Shown one piece after another: positions 1-8,295 of a stretch of 64,000 nt of DNA. Each line of letters starts with the position of its first letter. Positions within the stretch are counted from its first letter, which is position 1. A program made the translations under genes and the position numbers. Under the pieces are notes generated by a model. It searched no databases. It saw only the letters and a list, made by a program, of their open reading frames with translations, and was not told where the DNA came from. Source of the stretch: Anaerotignum faecicola (lineage in GTDB: Bacteria > Bacillota > Clostridia > Lachnospirales > Anaerotignaceae); contig JANFXS010000003.1 in assembly GCA_024460105.1 (NCBI GenBank), positions 1-64,000 of the forward strand. Direction: 5' to 3'.

Positions 1-398
1 CGGTTAAAGCGGGAGAGCTTGTATTCCACAAAGTAGGGGATGAAATAAGGGTTTTAGAGGACGTGAACAGCTTTGTATCCGTAACCGTGGACAAAAACGA
101 GGATTTTACAAGCAATCAGGTTATAAGGGTTCTTGACCAGATAGGAAACGACATAGCCGTGCTTTTCAATACAAAGTATCTCGGAAAGGTGCAGAACAAC
201 AACGCGGGAAGGCTTGCGTTCTGGAACGACATAGTTACTTACAACAAGGAGCTTGAAAGGCTTGAAGCTATTGAAGGGTTTATAAGCGACGATTTGACGG
301 TTGAACAGGGAAACGATAAGAAAAGCGTCGTTGTGGTATGCCCCGTTTCGCCGGTGTGCGCTATGACGAAACTTTATATGACCGTTATCGTACAGTAA
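1..398 (+). CDS. Phage tail sheath protein, C-terminal part (partial at window edge)
   Basis: The reading frame is open from base 3 and runs to a TAA at 396-398, so the start lies outside the window. The visible 131 residues read like the C-terminal domain of contractile-tail sheath proteins of the PBSX XkdK type, with the segment SFVSVTVDKNEDFTSNQVIRV and the final beta-strand LYMTVIV. Such proteins polymerise around the tail tube and contract on injection. The next gene, a tube protein, follows after 13 bases with a good ribosome site (aaggaggg), which is the normal sheath-tube order. The assignment rests on family resemblance and neighbours. The start codon, the rest of the protein and whether the gene is intact cannot be seen. 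Confidence 0.85.
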   Translation, partial: VKAGELVFHKVGDEIRVLEDVNSFVSVTVDKNEDFTSNQVIRVLDQIGNDIAVLFNTKYLGKVQNNNAGRLAFWNDIVTYNKELERLEAIEGFISDDLTVEQGNDKKSVVVVCPVSPVCAMTKLYMTVIVQ

Positions 399-411
399 GG
401 AGGGAAATATT

Positions 412-879
412 ATGGCAAATATAATGAAAGCGAAAGACGCCGTCGCCGCGTCGCTTGCGGAATGTTATGTTACCATAGACGGCAACAGATACAATTTTAT
501 GCATGCGATAAATCTTGAAGCGGCAGTCGAAAAAACAAAGACGGAAGTGCCCATACTGGGCAAAACGGGGAAAGGAAACAAAGCCAGCGGCTGGAAAGGC
601 ACGGGAAGCGCAACGTTCCATTACAATACCTCGGTTTTCAGGGAGCTTCTTACCAAATATAAAAACAGCGGCGAGGACACATACTTTGATATAATGGTTA
701 CGAACGAAGACAAAACCTCGGCAGTCGGAAGGCAGACCGTTATATTAAAGGACTGCAATGTAGACGGCGGCGTGCTTGCGAAATTTGATACCGAGGCTGA
801 ATACCTCGACGAGGAAATGGACTTTACCTTTGAAGACTGGGAGATACCGGAGAAGTTTACGCCGCTTGAGGGAATGTAA
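412..879 (+). CDS. Phage tail tube protein, XkdM-like
   Basis: A 155-residue protein that begins MANIMKAKDAVAASLAEC, typical of the XkdM-type tube (core) protein of contractile-tailed phages and PBSX-like particles. Its length fits the family. It would form the inner tube through which DNA or effectors pass. It follows the sheath gene directly. In PBSX-like operons the next genes are a tail assembly chaperone (XkdN) and a long tape-measure protein; neither is present here. Instead two small toxin-antisense cassettes follow, so the tail operon is incomplete. Base composition is clearly more GC-rich than the island that starts near 3640. Confidence 0.88.
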   Translation: MANIMKAKDAVAASLAECYVTIDGNRYNFMHAINLEAAVEKTKTEVPILGKTGKGNKASGWKGTGSATFHYNTSVFRELLTKYKNSGEDTYFDIMVTNEDKTSAVGRQTVILKDCNVDGGVLAKFDTEAEYLDEEMDFTFEDWEIPEKFTPLEGM

Positions 880-979
880 GCATACTGTTGCATTTTGGCG
901 TACAGTGAAGTAAAATAATAATATGGGAGCCGTGGCGGGCGGCTGGCCTCCCTTTCGGTTAAGGAGGGAGGTGGAGCGT

Positions 980-1057
980 ATGACTACATATGAAGCGTTA
1001 ATGATAATGTTAACCTTTGCATTGGTTCTACTTGCTTTACTCTCTTATTTGAAGTAA
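980..1057 (+). CDS. Small hydrophobic toxin, holin-like / Fst-type family (copy 1)
   Basis: A 25-residue peptide, MTTYEALMIMLTFALVLLAL then LSYLK, with a strong Shine-Dalgarno (aaggagggaggtgg) just before the ATG. The M-x-T-Y-E-A-L-x-x-M start followed by one hydrophobic helix is typical of the short 'putative holin-like toxin' peptides of Firmicutes, which belong to par/TxpA-like type I toxin-antitoxin systems. These peptides insert in the membrane when the antisense RNA is lost. The leader carries a stem AGCCG/CGGCT in front of the ribosome site, as expected for a translation-limiting structure. A convergent promoter and terminator for an antisense RNA lie just downstream. Toxicity is inferred from family and layout only. 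Confidence 0.8.
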   Translation: MTTYEALMIMLTFALVLLALLSYLK

Positions 1058-1063
1058 GAGAAT

Positions 1064-1152
1064 ATAAAAAAAGTTGCCCCCACTAACTTTGGCAGAGTTT
1101 AGGGCAACTTAAACAAAAAACCGAGGTCAGCCGTTTGTGCGGCTCCTTACTT
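1064..1152 (-). ncRNA. Predicted antisense RNA of toxin cassette 1
   Basis: On the minus strand there is a promoter with -35 TTTACA (1181-1186), a 16-base spacer and -10 TATAAT (1159-1164), pointing back at the toxin gene. A hairpin AAGTTGCCC/GGGCAACTT (1071-1110) followed on the minus strand by a run of T ends the predicted RNA near 1064. The transcript of about 85-90 bases would overlap the 3' end of the toxin mRNA. It also holds the stem AGCCG/CGGCT found in the toxin leader. This matches the convergent RNA I/RNA II plan of par-type systems. The ends are predicted, not measured. Confidence 0.65.
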
Positions 1153-1264
1153 AACTATATTATAGCACAGAATAAAATATTGTAAAGATTTAAACGCCTG
1201 AATACGGGCATTTTTTAATGGAAGAATATCAAAAAATTTTGCTGAGTGAAGGAGTGATGTTGAA

Positions 1265-1293
1265 TTTACACAGGTAATAAAGTAAAATAGTAT
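1265..1293 (+). promoter_or_regulatory. Predicted sigma-A promoter of toxin cassette 2
   Basis: TTTACA at 1265-1270, 17 bases, then TAGTAT at 1288-1293 (TATTAT three bases later is an alternative -10). It lies about 60 bases upstream of the second toxin gene and in front of its structured leader. Copy 1 has similar sequence (gtaaaataataatatggg near 911-927) but no clear -35 box. Confidence 0.45.
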
Positions 1294-1304
1294 TATGGGA
1301 ACCG

Positions 1305-1487
1305 TGACAGGTAGTTGACCTCCCTTTTAACTAAGGAGGGAGGTGGAGCCTATGAGTACATATGAGGCATTGATGTCAATGTTTACATTTGCGCTTGTTT
1401 TATTGGCTTTACTCTCTTATATAGACAATAAGAGGAAATAAGAAAAACTACCTGCCATAAGAACTTTCGCGAGTTTGACAGGTAGTT
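1305..1487. repeat. Pair of 12-bp direct repeats of toxin cassette 2
   Basis: tgacaggtagtt occurs at 1305-1316 (toxin leader) and 1476-1487 (right arm of the shared terminator). In par-type toxin-antitoxin loci such direct repeats, transcribed in opposite directions, create the base-pairing region between toxin mRNA and antisense RNA. Confidence 0.7.
1352..1441 (+). CDS. Small hydrophobic toxin, holin-like / Fst-type family (copy 2)
   Basis: A 29-residue peptide starting MSTYEALMSMFTFALVLLAL and ending in a charged tail (DNKRK). It is a clear paralogue of the peptide at 980-1057: same start, same hydrophobic helix, same strong ribosome site (aaggagggaggtgg). The leader holds tgacaggtagtt (1305-1316), repeated directly at 1476-1487 in the terminator stem. 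Because the predicted antisense RNA is read across the second repeat in the opposite direction, it carries the complement of the leader repeat. This is the arrangement that lets RNA II block Fst translation in the pAD1 par system (established knowledge). Function here is inferred. Confidence 0.82.
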   Translation: MSTYEALMSMFTFALVLLALLSYIDNKRK

Positions 1488-1530
1488 AAACACAAACGGA
1501 GACCAACCACTTTGTGGCGGTTCCCTACTT
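1443..1530 (-). ncRNA. Predicted antisense RNA of toxin cassette 2
   Basis: Minus-strand promoter: -35 TTTACA (1559-1564), 16-base spacer, -10 TATAAT (1537-1542), the same spacing as in cassette 1. The hairpin AACTACCTG/CAGGTAGTT at 1446-1487, followed on the minus strand by several T, ends the RNA. The arm AACTACCTG is the exact complement of CAGGTAGTT in the toxin leader (1308-1316), just upstream of the toxin Shine-Dalgarno. Pairing would therefore occur at two places: at the leader repeat and at the shared terminator. RNA ends are predicted. Confidence 0.68.
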
Positions 1531-1577
1531 AGTTATATTATACCATATAAAAAACCGTTGTAAAGGGGGGTTTACGA

Positions 1578-1682
1578 ATGAGTTTGTTCGACATGATTAT
1601 GTTGCCGATGTTGGCGGCCGCGCTGATACTTAATATACTAACCTACCGACGCACTTTAAAGTCAAGAAAAAAAGATAAATAA
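1578..1682 (+). CDS. Small membrane peptide (34 residues), unknown
   Basis: MSLFDMIMLPMLAAALILNI followed by a basic tail (TYRRTLKSRKKDK). There is a purine-rich ribosome site (aaagggggg) seven bases before the ATG and a strong terminator right after the stop. One hydrophobic helix plus a positive C-terminus suggests a membrane peptide, possibly a third toxin-like or holin-like product, but it does not share the TYEAL start of the two neighbours. It lies downstream of the antisense promoter of cassette 2 and is read the other way. Small size leaves room for doubt. Confidence 0.5.
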   Translation: MSLFDMIMLPMLAAALILNILTYRRTLKSRKKDK

Positions 1683-1689
1683 ACAGCAG

Positions 1690-1713
1690 ACGCCTGAATA
1701 TTCAGGCGTTTTT
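1690..1713 (+). terminator. Intrinsic terminator
   Basis: Perfect 20-bp palindrome acgcctgaatattcaggcgt (1690-1709) followed by a T run. It closes the small-gene cluster before the LysM tail gene. A weaker relative (cgcctgaatacgggcattttt, around 1194-1216) follows cassette 1. Confidence 0.8.
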
Positions 1714-1738
1714 ATATTGCAAAAAAGGAGGGCGCAAA

Positions 1739-2413
1739 ATGTACAAAGTATATCTGGGGGATCTGCTCCTTCCCGTAACGCCGTCGAAAATAGACCTTAA
1801 ATACGGAAACAAAAACAAGACGGCGACGCTTATTAATTCGGAGGAAATAAACGTTTTAAATTCCATGGGGCTTACGGAAATATCCTTTGAAGCTATGCTT
1901 CCGAACTTTGAATACCCGTTTGCCGAATACGAGGACGGGTTTAAAGACGCGGGCGTAATGCTTGAGAAGATAAGGAATTTAAAGGCGTCGAAAAAACCGC
2001 TGATATTTAAAGTTATACGCCGCCTCCATGAAGAAGGCAGGGTATTGTTCTATACTGACGACTTTAAAGCGGCCGTTGAGGATCTGTCGTATACCGAGGA
2101 CGCAAAAAACGGTTTTGACGTTACCGTCAAGATAAAGCTGAAACAGTATGTCGATTACGCCCCGGTTAAATTTACCGACAACGGCGACGGTACGGCGGAC
2201 GTGGAAAAGGAAAGGGAGATAAGCGAAGAGAAAAAAGAAGAGATACCGTCGGAGGAAAACCCTCAAAGCTACACGGTACAGAAAGGCGACAGCCTTTGGG
2301 CTATATGCAAAAGGATTTACGGCGACGGCGGGAAATGGCGCGAGATTGCGGAGCTCAACGGTTTAAGCAACCCGCGGCTTATATATCCGGGGCAGGTGAT
2401 AAAGCTTGCTTGA
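1739..2413 (+). CDS. LysM-domain phage tail protein, XkdP-like
   Basis: A 224-residue protein with a C-terminal LysM domain (about residues 177-222: YTVQKGDSLWAICKRIYG ... LIYPGQVIKL). The N-terminal part (YLGDLLLPVTPSKIDLKYGN) is typical of XkdP-type baseplate/tail proteins of PBSX-like elements. LysM binds peptidoglycan, so the protein probably helps connect the tail tip with the cell wall. A strong ribosome site (aaaaggaggg) precedes the ATG. In complete operons this gene follows the tape measure, which is missing here. The next gene overlaps its stop codon, as is usual for XkdP-XkdQ. Confidence 0.85.
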   Translation: MYKVYLGDLLLPVTPSKIDLKYGNKNKTATLINSEEINVLNSMGLTEISFEAMLPNFEYPFAEYEDGFKDAGVMLEKIRNLKASKKPLIFKVIRRLHEEGRVLFYTDDFKAAVEDLSYTEDAKNGFDVTVKIKLKQYVDYAPVKFTDNGDGTADVEKEREISEEKKEEIPSEENPQSYTVQKGDSLWAICKRIYGDGGKWREIAELNGLSNPRLIYPGQVIKLA

Positions 2414-3371
2414 GATTTTTATATATAACGACGGCCAATGGTTTTCGCCTGTCGTACAGGACGGCGCAACATGGGAAACGGAGCGTTTCGGCAGCCCCGG
2501 CAAGCTTACGTTTTCGGTTATCAACACAAACTACGGCGGCGGGGAAGTTATCAACATACAGGAAGGCGATACTGTTAAACTGAAAGTTGACGGCCGGGAT
2601 GTGTTTTACGGTTTTATATTCGCAAAGAAAAGGGACAAAGACCAAATCATATCTATAACGGCCTACGACCAGCTGAGGTATTTAAAGAACAAAGACGTAA
2701 AGAAGTATGATAACCTTACGACGGCGGGGCTTATAAGGGAAATAGCCGACGACTATTTTCTGGAGTGCGGGGAACTTGAGGACAGCGGCACGGCGTTAAG
2801 CCATATACATGACGGCGACACGCTTTTTGACATGATACTGTATTCAATGCAGGAAACGGCGCGCATAACGGGCGGCGGGTATGTCTTTTACGACGACTTT
2901 GGTAAGCTTACCCTTAAAAGCCTTGAACACATGGCCCTGGACTGTCTTATAGCCGAAAACACGGCGGAAAACTTTGACTACCAATCGTCTATAGACAGCG
3001 GGACGTACAACTATATAAGGCTTGTATACGAAAACAACGATACGGGCAAATAGGATCTGTATGAAACTAAGGACAGCGGAAACATACAGCGTTGGGGCAG
3101 GCTGCAATACTTTGAAAAAGTAAATAAGGAAGATAATAAAATCGCAAAGGCCGAAGCCATGCTTAAAATGTATGACGGCAAACGGAGGACACTTTCCGTT
3201 TCCGGCGCGTTTGGGGATATACGGGTGCGGGGCGGTTCCCTTGTGCCCGTTATATTGACTTTAGGCGACGTAGACGCTAAAAGCTATCTTCTTGCCGATA
3301 AGGTTAAGCATACGTTTAAAGACGGCCGCCATACAATGGATCTTACGTTAAGGGGAAACGTTTTTGTCTGA
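2406..3371 (+). pseudogene. XkdQ-like tail hub protein, interrupted by an in-frame TAG
   Basis: Starting at the TTG at 2406, which overlaps the end of the LysM gene, 215 codons read as an XkdQ-type hub/baseplate protein (LEIFIYNDGQWFSPVVQDG). Codon 216 (3051-3053) is TAG, and the same frame then stays open to 3371 with sequence that continues the family (DLYETKDSGNIQRWGRLQYF ... HTMDLTLRGN). The total of about 320 codons equals the usual family length. One C-to-T change in a CAG codon explains the stop. Other genes here end in TAA, so reassignment of TAG cannot be excluded from this alone, but decay is the simple reading because the neighbouring tail genes are also damaged. Confidence 0.82.
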
Positions 3372-3630
3372 CATTATAAGCATTATAAAAAAAGCCGCCG
3401 TCGAAGCGGTGGAATCGTCAAAGCCCTTCTGTGCCGTAACGGGTACGGTTGTTTCCGCAACCCCGTTAAGCATAGAAATAAGCCCGTATATAGTATTAAA
3501 TTCGGAACAGCTTATATTAACCGACGCGGTAAGGGATTACAGCACGGAAATATCATTTGACGACAGTTCGGTAAAGAATAGCGGAATATTAACCCCATAT
3601 TATGGGGTGGGTATAAGGTGTATAGAGTAA
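3364..3630 (+). pseudogene. XkdR-like (DUF2577) tail protein, C-terminally truncated
   Basis: Begins at a TTG (3364) overlapping the end of the xkdQ-like frame. The first roughly 75 residues (SDIISIIKKAAVEAVESSKP, then VTGTVVSATPLSIEI) match the XkdR/DUF2577 type. The family usually has about 100-110 residues and ends with a conserved beta-rich part; here the frame ends after ILTPYYGVGIRCIE. The sequence around 3590-3630 (ccccatattatgggg) marks where the GC-richer phage DNA changes to very AT-rich DNA. I infer that the phage tail operon (XkdS, XkdT and beyond) was lost at this junction by insertion or deletion. Confidence 0.65.
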
Positions 3631-3681
3631 AAATATGTGGATATATAGAACTGGATATACAGTGAAAGGTGGAAAATATAT

Positions 3682-3861
3682 ATGAGGTTAGAGGAAAAAA
3701 TAACAAAAGAGGTTGTACTAATTAGATATTATAATGTATTGTTTTATTTATTTTTTAGAGCTGGAATAGATGATTTTAAGAAACAATGTCTAGTAAATAG
3801 GATCGATGCGGGGGAAAGTGTGAGATTGAAACAAATACAGGAATGGTGTCATTGCCATTAA
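3682..3861 (+). CDS. Hypothetical protein (59 residues)
   Basis: ATG at 3682 preceded by gaaaggtgg; the product starts MRLEEKITKEVVLIRYYNVL and ends EWCHCH. It is AT-rich like the island that starts here. I do not recognise a family. The C-terminal Cys-x-His cluster is the only notable feature. It could be a fragment left at the island boundary. No promoter is obvious. Confidence 0.4.
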   Translation: MRLEEKITKEVVLIRYYNVLFYLFFRAGIDDFKKQCLVNRIDAGESVRLKQIQEWCHCH

Positions 3862-4037
3862 ATTTCGTTTAAGACCAAATTTATTTATAGAAAAGATTTT
3901 TCGCTTAAAGCAAATTTGTGGAACTTATATTCATATGTAAGATTTAAGATTGATTCAATAGTAAGATAAAATGCTCTACAAATATGGTATACTTTATGTA
4001 ACAGTTATGGTCTTAACTAACAAGAGGAGGAAGTTCT

Positions 4038-4373
4038 ATGGCAAAGTATACAGATGATGAAATAAGAGCGATGAGTAAAATTACATGTAAGGTAGCAGGA
4101 GATTATTTAGGAATATCGCCAATGGCTGTGAGTATTGGAATGAGAAATAATTTATTACCAATTGGCTTTGCAGTACATAATGAGGAGCGTGATAGACGAT
4201 TTTCAGAGAGTTGGTCATATTATATTATTGGAGAAAGATTAATTGCTTATAAGTACGGAAAGATTAATGAAATACAGGTTCATAATATTGAAAAAAATTT
4301 ATCCGATATTATTGACAAATTTGAAGAAATGAGGAAAGACTTGCTTTTTATATTAAGCGAAAACGCAGAATAG
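4038..4373 (+). CDS. Small HTH-like accessory protein (111 residues)
   Basis: Begins MAKYTDDEIRAMSKITCKVA after a strong ribosome site (aagaggaggaag). The segment CKVAGDYLGISPMAVSIGMR looks like a helix-turn-helix of the kind that recognises DNA sites in mobile elements. The C-terminal half (SDIIDKFEEMRKDLLFILSE) is a probable amphipathic helix. Proteins with this start occur in Clostridia next to integrated elements (recollection, not checked). A -10-like TATACT lies near 3987-3992. The frame is intact, unlike most neighbours in this island. Function unknown; a small regulator is the best guess. Confidence 0.6.
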   Translation: MAKYTDDEIRAMSKITCKVAGDYLGISPMAVSIGMRNNLLPIGFAVHNEERDRRFSESWSYYIIGERLIAYKYGKINEIQVHNIEKNLSDIIDKFEEMRKDLLFILSENAE

Positions 4374-4457
4374 AGGAATTAGAATTATTTGAGTATGCGT
4401 TTTCGCTTTCAAAATATAAGGATGAGGATAAAAAATATGAAGGGAGAAAGGTTTGGT

Positions 4458-5786
4458 ATGAATGATTCTAATATGGTGTTGATAAATATGGAACAGTTAT
4501 ATGATGAGATTTGGAAAATATCTGTAGCCGGAGTTGCAAAAAAGTATAATTTACATTATGCAAAATTGATCGAAAGCTTAAAATCTTATGACATACCATA
4601 TCCATCTTCTGGTTATTGGACAAGATTAGCATGTGGAAAAGATGTGTCTGGTGAGATAAAACCATTACCTCAAAAAGATTTTGATGATGTTTATTTGTAT
4701 CCGGCAGAGTATTCTTCTGTTAAAAAACGTAAACAAAAAGATAACAATAAAAATGGTAGTTCAGAAGAACAATAATCAGAGATACGAAATGAAATCTCTG
4801 TGAACAAAACGGAAAAGCGTTTAATATGTGATATGCCAACTACAGTACTTTCTTTTTTAGAAGAAGAGGAAAGAGAGTGTGTAATTAATGAACTGGAAAA
4901 CATTCAAGTCAAGCCGAATGCAAAAATACATCCTGTTTTGATTGAATATAAGAAATCAATTGAGGAATGGAAGAAGCATGAAAAGGAAAATACATATATA
5001 AGAAGAGGCCACTATGATTATTATAGAGGACAAAAAATAGAGCAACCTATTTTTATGAATGAAGTTTCTGAATCGGGTCTAAAAAGAATAATAGTAATCT
5101 TAGATACTTTATACAAGGTTATCGAAAAACTTGGAGGAGAAATAAAACAAGATTTATCGATAAAAGTCCGAGAAGACGTAGTAAGTGTCAGTTTTATAGA
5201 GGGGCAGGATAAAAAGATACATGAGCTGACAAAGCAGGAAGCGAAAGCACTTTTAGAATATAAAGAGAAGATAAAATTTCAGCAGTATGCTTCAAAACCA
5301 CAGATTAAAAAATATGATTATTATTACAATGGAAAATTGCGAATTAAGTTCAGCAATGGGAAATATTTTAGAGATAATGAGCAACAACAAATTGAAGATA
5401 GAATCGATGAAATTATTATTGAATTGTATGAGATATCAGAAGAATATAGGATAAAAAGAAAAAAGAGAGAGGCAGAACATCGAAGATATTTAGAAGAACA
5501 ACAACGAAAAAGAGAACTTGCAGAAAGGATAGAGCTGGAAAAGCAGAAGACACAAGAGTTAGTAAATGAAGCTAAAGATTATCAAATTGCTTGTGAAATA
5601 AGGAATTATATAGCAGCGTTAAAGGAAAGCGATAATTCAGATGAAATTGAAACAGAATGGTTTCAGTGGGCTGAGAAAAAGGCAGATTGGTTTGATCCTG
5701 CAATATCATCAGAAGACAAATTGTTAGGAAAGCGTAATCATAAGGCAGATCTAGAGGAAAACAACTTATTAGTAAAAAGAGAATGA
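4458..5786 (+). pseudogene. Unknown mobile-element protein, split by an in-frame TAA
   Basis: From the ATG at 4458 the frame runs 105 codons, hits TAA at 4773-4775, and stays open in the same frame to 5786. The N-terminal part (EQLYDEIWKISVAGVAKKYN ... IPYPSSGYWTRLACGK) is a probable DNA-binding head. The C-terminal part is charged and coiled coil (about 5450-5580, RKKREAEHRRYLEEQQRKRE) and ends with a conserved-looking tail (WAEKKADWFDPAI). I recall long Clostridial element proteins of about 440 residues with the same head and tail, so the two pieces are most likely one broken gene. The alternative is two genes, the second starting at GTG 4800, but that start has no clear ribosome site. Confidence 0.6.
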
Positions 5787-5979
5787 ATTCTTATAATTGG
5801 TAGCAATGATAAGTGAAATATCAGGACGGAAAAAGGTATATTAATAAATTTGTATAAAATTAAAATTACAAATCGACTTGGAAAAAAAACTAGAATTAGA
5901 AAAAATATTGACTTTTTTCTTGATATAGTAAAATATAATTGTCGAGATTATATAACATATCCAGAAAGGAGCCAATTGA

Positions 5980-6719
5980 ATGTATTATAACAATAAAATA
6001 CCATTTGAACAAGATAAAATTGAACTTGTGATTAAGTCTTTTGAAGACGGAGAATATTTATATATAGAGAATTACCGTGAACATCCGACTGTAACACAGA
6101 ATGGTAAGGGTGCAACCATATGGAATAATATTTACACACAGCTTGCCAGCAATTTTAAAATTCCAGGGTATCAAACAGGGAAGATTTCAAGGGGGTTTTG
6201 GGATTTGCTTTATCTTTATGATGAAGAAACGAAATATCTTTATACTTTTATGAGAAAAAATAATTTCAAAAATCTGCAAAGCGGTCGAAAAAGAGATAAG
6301 CTGTTCCATTACGGTAATGTATTAAGTCGTTTAAATGGAGAGTTAGTAGGAACATATGAGATTCCTTATGAACAATTAGTTTCTTAGCTGAAATAAATGT
6401 TGATGAGGAAACGGATGCAAAACTAGAGGCTTTATTAAAAGATATGACCAGTTTGATTAACGGTAATATAGAAAGATATGCATTGATTTTAGTAGAATGT
6501 ATAAGAGGGGAAGTAAAAGGAATTGAGTGTGTAATTCCCATTGCATATACAAATCCGATGTATAGAGAAGATTGGAGTGAATACATCAAGGCAGAATACG
6601 AAATGCCAGAGTATGATGTTCAAGAAACTCGTCCGGACGATGAGGCCATTATATTATATACAAATAATGAGGATATAGATTTAAGTGTAAAAACAGAGGA
6701 AGAAAAACAGGCAAAGTAA
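5980..6719 (+). pseudogene. Conserved hypothetical (possibly DUF5986-like), frameshifted
   Basis: The first frame (5980-6387, 135 residues, ribosome site gaaaggagcc) ends in YEIPYEQLVS. The natural continuation is in another frame: EQLV joins FLAEINVDEETDAKLEALL at about 6381 and runs to 6719. Adding one T in the ttt run near 6380 restores a single frame of about 246 residues. The protein has no membrane segment and no motif I can name with certainty. Memory suggests DUF5986, a family that sits next to XRE-ImmA regulators, and an XRE-ImmA gene does follow 24 bases later. Function unknown. Confidence 0.55.
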
Positions 6720-6743
6720 AAAGGATATTGGAGGTTTTAAGGT

Positions 6744-7763
6744 ATGTCTATGTTAGAATCTTCATTCAATGGAGCAAGATTAAGGGCAGCACGTCAATAC
6801 AATGGAATGACAATAAGTGAGGTAGCACAGGCTTTACATATTACAAATCAATCAGTTTCACAGTTTGAAAATAATAAGGTAGAGCCAAAGAACGAAAATG
6901 TATTTTTACTGAGTAATTTACTAGGATTTCCAAGAGAATATTTTTATGAAAGTGACAATCTTGAAATAACAATTGGAAACACATATTTTCGCTCATTGGC
7001 GTCAACTAGTAAGAAAGAGAGAAATGCACAAGTAGAAAAGGTACATCTTCTTGTTAAAATTTATGAAGGAATACAGACCTATATCCGATTTCCTAAATTT
7101 GATTTAGAACAACAGGATAGTATGAATCCGGAAGAACTTGCAGAATATGTTAGAGATAGATGGGGATTAGAAAATAGACCCATTTACAATTTGATTGATA
7201 TAATGGAGAAGCATGGGATCATCATTAGTAGTGCATTTGAAAAAAACTCGAGTATTGATGCTTATAGCCACGTTGAAATCTTGGGAAATCAGATGGTTCC
7301 TATAGTTGTTTTGGGATATGAAAAAAATATTTTTCGTCAGCAATTTAATGCTGCACATGAATTAGGGCATATATTAACAGATGGTATGTATGAATTGGAA
7401 GAATTGTCCAAAGCAGAGTATAGGGACATGGAAAAATTTATGAACCAATTTGCAGGTGCGTTGCTTATGCCTAGGGATTTACTATTGAATGATTTGATGG
7501 GAAGATGGAAATTAGATCTGAGTTATTACATTGAATTAAAAAAGAAATATAGAGTTTCAGCACAAGCTTTAATTGTTCGTGCAAATCAGATTAGGGCAAT
7601 TACAGCAAATCAGTATCAGTATTTAATGAAACAGATATCTCAAAATAATTATCGAAAAAGCGAACCGCTTGATGATGCTTATCAATTGATTTTTCCGAGA
7701 TATTTGGAGCATGCGATGAACCTGATACGAAAAGAAAAAAAATTTCAGGTAATGAATTTATGA
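6744..7763 (+). CDS. XRE regulator fused to ImmA/IrrE metallopeptidase
   Basis: A 339-residue protein with an N-terminal helix-turn-helix (about residues 8-62, GARLRAARQYNGMTISEVAQ) and an ImmA/IrrE zinc-peptidase domain with HELGH at 205-209. In the ICEBs1 system ImmA cleaves the ImmR repressor to induce the element; fused forms may act on a partner or on themselves (family knowledge). The ribosome site is ggaggtttt. The frame ends early: one missing T near 7747 separates it from the expected tail (NEFMNLLKSKGISLQ ... up to 7888). The last ~40 residues are lost, while both domains are whole, so activity is possible. It probably regulated the accessory genes of this island. Confidence 0.85.
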   Translation: MSMLESSFNGARLRAARQYNGMTISEVAQALHITNQSVSQFENNKVEPKNENVFLLSNLLGFPREYFYESDNLEITIGNTYFRSLASTSKKERNAQVEKVHLLVKIYEGIQTYIRFPKFDLEQQDSMNPEELAEYVRDRWGLENRPIYNLIDIMEKHGIIISSAFEKNSSIDAYSHVEILGNQMVPIVVLGYEKNIFRQQFNAAHELGHILTDGMYELEELSKAEYRDMEKFMNQFAGALLMPRDLLLNDLMGRWKLDLSYYIELKKKYRVSAQALIVRANQIRAITANQYQYLMKQISQNNYRKSEPLDDAYQLIFPRYLEHAMNLIRKEKKFQVMNL

Positions 7764-7967
7764 ACCTTTTGAAATCAAAGGGAATTTCGTTACAGAAAGG
7801 TATGGTGGAAAAGCTTCTAAATTTGGAAGAAGGATTCTTGTTTGATGAAGTAAAAAATGAGGATAAAATTGTGCTGATAACACGTTAGTGAAAAATATAG
7901 AAATACTTGGGAGTTAAATTTCAGGTTAGAAGTAAGGTACCATGGAAATGAGTTTCCATGAGAAAAG

Positions 7968-8013
7968 AGGACATCGTTTGAGATACAAATTGTAAAAAAA
8001 CGATGTCCTTTTA
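7968..8013 (+). terminator. Intrinsic terminator
   Basis: Stem AGGACATCGTTT (7968-7979) / AAACGATGTCCT (7998-8009) followed by TTTT. It ends the transcript of the XRE-ImmA unit. A smaller hairpin CATGGAAA/TTTCCATG lies at 7941-7960. Confidence 0.8.
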
Positions 8014-8295
8014 GTATAATAATCTAATAAAGGATTTTTGCCCAAGCTTTTCTGAAATAAAATAAATATTTCTCCGTAGCAGCGATGATAAATCATGATA
8101 AAATTGTATTATATAATTTGTTAATTCAGGAGGATCTAATTGCCATGTTTATTCAATCAATTGTTAAGAGATTAAAACCAAAATAGACATGCTAGAGAGA
8201 AAATATATTTTTCATATGAGAAAAACTATGATAACATTTTATTTGATGATATACTGTTAATATAAGAAGTTTTAAATCAAAGGATCTAAATAATA
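8014..8295. other. Intergenic region, very AT-rich
   Basis: Between the terminator and the nitrilase-like locus. It has a TATAAT-like box near 8113-8120 and an aggagg ribosome-like site near 8130 followed by micro-frames (for example ATG 8145 with 13 codons) that I cannot support as genes. It may hold the promoter of the decayed locus. Confidence 0.35.

Larger units (their letters stand above)
1..3630. mobile_element. Prophage remnant, contractile-tail (PBSX-like) module
   Basis: Sheath, tube, LysM, hub and XkdR-like genes in PBSX order, but without chaperone and tape measure, with an amber-interrupted hub gene and a truncated right end. It continues to the left of the window. Confidence 0.8.
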
